A stretch of DNA of 8,725 nucleotides from Wenyingzhuangia sp039768865 (GTDB lineage Bacteria > Bacteroidota > Bacteroidia > Flavobacteriales > Flavobacteriaceae). Where the stretch lies: the NCBI RefSeq assembly GCF_039768865.1, contig NZ_JBDMZQ010000084.1. One strand, given 5' to 3'. The notes beneath the pieces were generated by a model, which searched no databases, had not been told where the DNA came from, and saw nothing but the letters and a program-made list of their open reading frames with translations. The position numbers and the translations under genes are program-made. Position 1 is the stretch's first letter. Each line of letters starts with the position of its first letter. Shown one piece after another: positions 7,212-8,725 of the stretch.

Positions 7212-7219
7212 CAAATATA
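7212..7219 (-). promoter_or_regulatory. Candidate -7 element for the wbpB-wbpA-ugd transcript
   Basis: TATATTTG on the minus strand matches the Bacteroidota -7 consensus TAnnTTTG exactly and equals the box in front of the tRNA genes. It lies about 36 bases before the wbpB start codon, leaving a leader of about 30 bases. No TTG is seen at the ideal -33 distance, only a weak TTCG around 7234-7237, so the promoter may be weak or assisted by an activator. It is the only exact match in the 217-base divergent region. Confidence 0.5.
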
Positions 7220-7322
7220 GAAAAAGGGAACTAACGAAAAAAGGGTTTAGAATAGAAAATCTATTTATTTAATCACTAAAGCACACACGTTAAGATTCAA
7301 AAAAACAATGATCCACATAAAA

Positions 7323-7375
7323 TTAACATGTAACCTTTGCTTCTCATCAATTAAAATGTTAAGTTTACGTTACAT
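7323..7375. promoter_or_regulatory. Cluster of inverted 7-base half-sites, possible operator
   Basis: Two nested perfect inverted repeats surround the candidate promoter. TTAACAT (7323-7329) pairs with ATGTTAA (7356-7362), and ATGTAAC (7328-7334) pairs with GTTACAT (7369-7375). The inner pair of sites, 7356-7375, also forms an imperfect 20-base palindrome (7 of 10 half-site positions match) covering the -7 box. All four are variants of ATGTWAM. XRE proteins bind such dyads as dimers, so the HTH protein encoded downstream is the natural candidate ligand. In AT-rich DNA some of this could be chance. Confidence 0.35.
7336..7367 (+). promoter_or_regulatory. Candidate promoter of the membrane protein/HTH operon
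   Basis: On the plus strand TTTG (7336-7339) and TAAGTTTA (7360-7367; seven of eight matches to TAnnTTTG) are separated by 20 bases. A start near 7374 would give a leader of about 20 bases before the ATG at 7394. The site overlaps the inverted half-sites at 7323-7375, as expected for an autoregulated gene. Confidence 0.4.
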
Positions 7376-7393
7376 TATTAAATTTTTATAGTT

Positions 7394-7789
7394 ATGGACA
7401 GAAATATTATAATCCCAGCTTTAGGGATGCTAACTGGAATTATTATCCCATTATCCGTATTCATATGGCTGTACTTCGAGGGAAAAGGAAAAAGAAAAAC
7501 TGCACTAGAAATAGCAAAGCATCTTGATGACCCCTCAAAACTAGAAGAGCTACTCGGTATTTTTGAGGAAAGAAAAAAAGAGCCCATAGATTATCGCAGA
7601 AATGGAGTAATCACCATTTTTGTTGGTATCGGCCTTTTACTTTTAGGATTTGTTGCTCTTGGCAAGGTACTAGAAGGGGTAGGAGCCTTGGTAAGCGCAA
7701 TAGGTTTAGGTACATTAATTGCTGGATACCTTTATCCCAACACTGGAAAAGAACTAACTGACGCCGTTGAAAATTTTGAAAAAAAATAG
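7394..7789 (+). CDS. Small membrane protein with three predicted helices (DUF6249-like layout)
   Basis: A 131-residue protein of unknown function. Three hydrophobic segments are visible: residues about 5-28, 71-90 and 93-114. Between the first two lies a charged, probably helical cytoplasmic stretch (29-69) rich in Lys, Arg and Glu, and the tail (115-131) is short and charged. No enzymatic motif is seen. The layout (one N-terminal helix, a charged linker, then a glycine-rich helical hairpin) resembles small Bacteroidota inner-membrane proteins annotated as DUF6249, but I cannot confirm membership. It starts 20-odd bases after a candidate promoter. Its stop codon is two bases before the helix-turn-helix gene, so the two are almost certainly one transcript. 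By analogy with other small membrane protein/XRE pairs, it may signal to or hold the regulator; this is inference. Confidence 0.8.
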   Translation: MDRNIIIPALGMLTGIIIPLSVFIWLYFEGKGKRKTALEIAKHLDDPSKLEELLGIFEERKKEPIDYRRNGVITIFVGIGLLLLGFVALGKVLEGVGALVSAIGLGTLIAGYLYPNTGKELTDAVENFEKK

Positions 7790-7791
7790 AG

Positions 7792-8004
7792 TTGGGAAAA
7801 CACCATAAAAAACTACTAAATAGTCTTGAGGAAAACAGAAAATCTGTTGGATTAACACAACAAGAACTATCAGTTGCTGCTGAAGTCTCTAGGAAAAGTA
7901 TAAATGCCATTGAAAATGGAATTTATATACCCTCAACTGTGTTGGCCTTAAAAATTGCGACGACCCTCAACTGCAAAGTTGAGGATCTGTTCAAGCTGCC
8001 CTAA
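7792..8004 (+). CDS. Cro/C1-type (XRE) helix-turn-helix regulator, 70 residues
   Basis: A compact DNA-binding protein, almost all one XRE domain (residues 12-67). The recognition region is LTQQELSVAAEVS (21-33) followed by RKSINAIENGIYIPS (34-48), and it ends with the typical ALKIATTLNCKVEDLF (52-67). Size and C-terminus match the YozG/YgzD-type single-domain regulators often paired with a membrane protein gene. The start is TTG at 7792: an in-frame TGA at 7777-7779 rules out a longer protein, and no ATG, GTG or TTG follows before the domain begins. That TTG lies two bases after the stop of the upstream gene, consistent with re-initiation. It probably regulates its own operon; the inverted half-sites at 7323-7375 are candidate targets. 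Control of the divergent polysaccharide genes is possible but unproven. Confidence 0.85.
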   Translation: MGKHHKKLLNSLEENRKSVGLTQQELSVAAEVSRKSINAIENGIYIPSTVLALKIATTLNCKVEDLFKLP

Positions 8005-8014
8005 AATATTTTAG
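8001..8014. other. Perfect 14-base palindrome over the HTH gene stop codon
   Basis: CTAAAATATTTTAG reads the same on both strands and includes the stop codon TAA (8002-8004). It may be a weak extra 3' element ahead of the terminator at 8065 or an operator; being AT-rich, it may also be chance. Confidence 0.3.
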
Positions 8015-8064
8015 CAAAAAAAGCCTTATTACCTTTTGGCAATACTCTAAGAAGTGTTTATTAT

Positions 8065-8098
8065 AAAAAAAAGCCTCAACACAATGTTGAGGCTTTTT
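8065..8098. terminator. Bidirectional rho-independent terminator between the HTH gene and the tRNA genes
   Basis: The stem is GCCTCAAC (8073-8080) with GTTGAGGC (8086-8093) and loop ACAAT. It is preceded by eight A's (8065-8072) and followed by five T's (8094-8098), so the A/T flanks extend the pairing and supply a U tract in both directions. On the minus strand it ends the tRNA-Val transcript just after the last tRNA; on the plus strand it ends the membrane protein/HTH operon 60 bases after its stop. Confidence 0.85.
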
Positions 8099-8101
8099 CT
8101 G

Positions 8102-8176
8102 TGGGCAATGAGGGATTCGAACCCCCGACCCCCTCGGTGTAAACGAGGTGCTCTGAACCAACTGAGCTAATTGCCC
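8102..8176 (-). tRNA. tRNA-Val (anticodon UAC), second copy in transcription order
   Basis: Read on the minus strand this is a complete 75-base cloverleaf. The acceptor stem is GGGCAAT (8176-8170) with ATTGCCC (8109-8103). The D arm contains AGCTCAGTTGG, the anticodon arm is CCTCG-TTTACAC-CGAGG with anticodon TAC, and the T arm is GGGGG-TTCGAAT-CCCTC-like with the standard GTTCGAATC. The discriminator is A (8102) and CCA is not encoded. The sequence is identical to the copy at 8210-8284, 33 bases upstream. The gene is followed immediately by the terminator hairpin at 8065-8098. Confidence 0.97.
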
Positions 8177-8209
8177 TAATTTTTTGAAAGGTATTAAGGA
8201 AACCTTTTG

Positions 8210-8284
8210 TGGGCAATGAGGGATTCGAACCCCCGACCCCCTCGGTGTAAACGAGGTGCTCTGAACCAACTGAGCTAATTGCCC
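8210..8284 (-). tRNA. tRNA-Val (anticodon UAC), first copy in transcription order
   Basis: A minus-strand cloverleaf identical in all 75 bases to the copy at 8102-8176: acceptor stem 8284-8278 with 8217-8211, anticodon TAC, discriminator A at 8210, no encoded CCA. It lies about four bases downstream of the expected start site of a strong Bacteroidota-type promoter (8295-8324). The two genes are therefore probably one short transcript cut into two tRNAs. Confidence 0.97.
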
Positions 8285-8294
8285 TTAGCGGGTG

Positions 8295-8324
8295 CAAATA
8301 TAAAACATTATTTCATTTCTCAAA
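8295..8324 (-). promoter_or_regulatory. Promoter of the tRNA-Val pair (Bacteroidota sigma type)
   Basis: On the minus strand a -33 element TTTG (8324-8321) is followed after 18 bases by a perfect -7 element TATATTTG (8302-8295; consensus TAnnTTTG). The expected start site is a few bases before the tRNA 5' end at 8284, the short leader usual for tRNA operons. The promoter begins only about 17 bases after the stop codon of the upstream guanylyltransferase gene. Confidence 0.7.
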
Positions 8325-8341
8325 CGTTTATTTTTTATAAA

Positions 8342-8725
8342 TTACAATAAACTTTCATTTTCATTTCCAGCAAATTCACGGATTTGTTTCACTTCCTCAC
8401 TTTTATCTTTGGTAATCAACAAAATACAATCTTCTGCTTCTACCAAAATAATATTATCAATTCCACTTGTTGCGTACACAGGTTTTGAGCACATGGCAAA
8501 AGAGTTCACGTTGTGCTCTCCCTTTATCATCTGGAACAATTCTTCGTTTTGGAAATCTTTTGCGTAAGCAATTAAAGAGTCAAAAGAACCCAAATCAGAC
8601 CATATAAAATGAGACTTCACCATTTTGATAATTTTGGATTTCTCTAAAACTGCAAAATCTATACTATTCTCAGGTATCTTTACCATATCTTGTTTCGCAA
8701 CAAACCCATCGGTACTCCTTTTAAA
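8342..8725 (-). CDS. manC: Mannose-1-phosphate guanylyltransferase, partial: C-terminal 127 residues
   Basis: The reading frame enters from the right edge and stays open to a TAA at 8342-8344. An internal ATG at 8686 is not the real start, since the frame continues upstream (GFVAKQD precedes it). The motifs IPENSIDFAVLEKS and IWSDLGSFDSL are those of GDP-mannose pyrophosphorylases, the second being the WSDxGSxxxL sugar-binding segment. The enzyme makes GDP-mannose from GTP and mannose-1-phosphate. After that motif only about 75 residues follow, so it is the single-domain form, without the fused cupin isomerase domain of bifunctional ManC/AlgA. Mannose-6-phosphate isomerase is supplied separately by manA at 2340-3314. 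No terminator separates its stop from the tRNA promoter, so read-through into the tRNAs is possible. It may be a housekeeping gene bordering the polysaccharide locus. Confidence 0.88.
   Translation of the reverse strand, partial: FKRSTDGFVAKQDMVKIPENSIDFAVLEKSKIIKMVKSHFIWSDLGSFDSLIAYAKDFQNEELFQMIKGEHNVNSFAMCSKPVYATSGIDNIILVEAEDCILLITKDKSEEVKQIREFAGNENESLL

Larger units (their letters stand above)
8100..8286 (-). repeat. 79-base direct repeat formed by the two tRNA-Val genes
   Basis: Positions 8100-8178 and 8208-8286 are identical at a 108-base offset. The identity covers the tRNA plus two bases on each side; the 33-base spacer and the outer flanks differ. This points to tandem duplication of the tRNA with conserved or gene-converted copies. 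The spacer holds a short 6-bp inverted repeat (AAAGGT at 8187-8192, ACCTTT at 8202-8207) that on the minus strand is followed by A's, not T's, so it is not a terminator and fits co-transcription. Confidence 0.9.

Noticed and set aside
7251..7265. Short hairpin AATAGA-AAA-TCTATT in the divergent region
   Set aside because: It is a weak AT-rich stem lying upstream of the candidate wbpB start site, outside the expected transcripts; chance is the simplest explanation.
7611..7910. Minus-strand frame of 99 codons opposite the membrane protein and HTH genes
   Set aside because: The plus-strand genes have clear helices and an XRE domain; the antisense peptide has no recognisable motif. The frame at 7378-7587 is rejected for the same reason.
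8076..8297. Open frames on the minus strand over the tRNA genes with repeated SVGSEHLVYTEGVGGSNPS-like peptides
   Set aside because: This is the well-known spurious translation of tRNA genes; the DNA is fully explained by two tRNA-Val cloverleaves. The same holds for the frame at 7991-8269.

Overview
The window is low-GC DNA from a member of the Bacteroidota, most likely a flavobacterium. Three things support this. The proteins have flavobacterial-type sequences. Start codons lack clear Shine-Dalgarno sequences. Several promoters fit the Bacteroidota pattern (-33 TTTG, -7 TAnnTTTG), the clearest lying just upstream of two tRNA-Val genes. No mobile element, integrase, CRISPR array or rRNA is visible.

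Layout from right to left. At the right edge (8342-8725, minus) is the C-terminal part of a mannose-1-phosphate guanylyltransferase. Next come two identical tRNA-Val(UAC) genes (8210-8284 and 8102-8176, minus) with their own promoter. They end at a hairpin (8065-8098) that can also terminate transcription arriving from the other side. Facing them on the plus strand is a two-gene unit: a small three-helix membrane protein (7394-7789) and a 70-residue Cro/C1-type helix-turn-helix protein (7792-8004).

From 7176 to the left edge all genes are on the minus strand and form part of a surface-polysaccharide (capsule or O-antigen) locus. In order of transcription they are: a WbpB/WlbA-type UDP-GlcNAcA 3-dehydrogenase; a WbpA/TviB-type UDP-GlcNAc 6-dehydrogenase; a UDP-glucose 6-dehydrogenase; a class I mannose-6-phosphate isomerase; and a tightly coupled cassette of NeuA/KdsB-like cytidylyltransferase, YhcH/NanQ-like protein, HpcH/HpaI-type aldolase and an extended SDR cut by the window edge. 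The first three supply acidic UDP-sugars (UDP-GlcA and the path to UDP-GlcNAc3NAcA/ManNAc3NAcA). ManA feeds GDP-mannose synthesis, with the guanylyltransferase across the tRNAs.

The most interesting part is the cassette at 1-2278. It has a CMP-sugar synthetase-like enzyme but, in this window, no PEP-dependent NeuB/KdsA-type synthase. In that place sit a pyruvate-type aldolase and a putative sugar-acid anomerase. My hypothesis is a route to a CMP-activated 2-keto-3-deoxy sugar acid in which the carbon skeleton is made by an aldolase. The final glycan, the transferases and the aminotransferase/acetyltransferase steps after WbpB are not in this window.

There is no gene-free stretch over 300 bases. 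The longest is the 217-base divergent region 7177-7393, which holds candidate promoters for both directions and a cluster of inverted half-sites.
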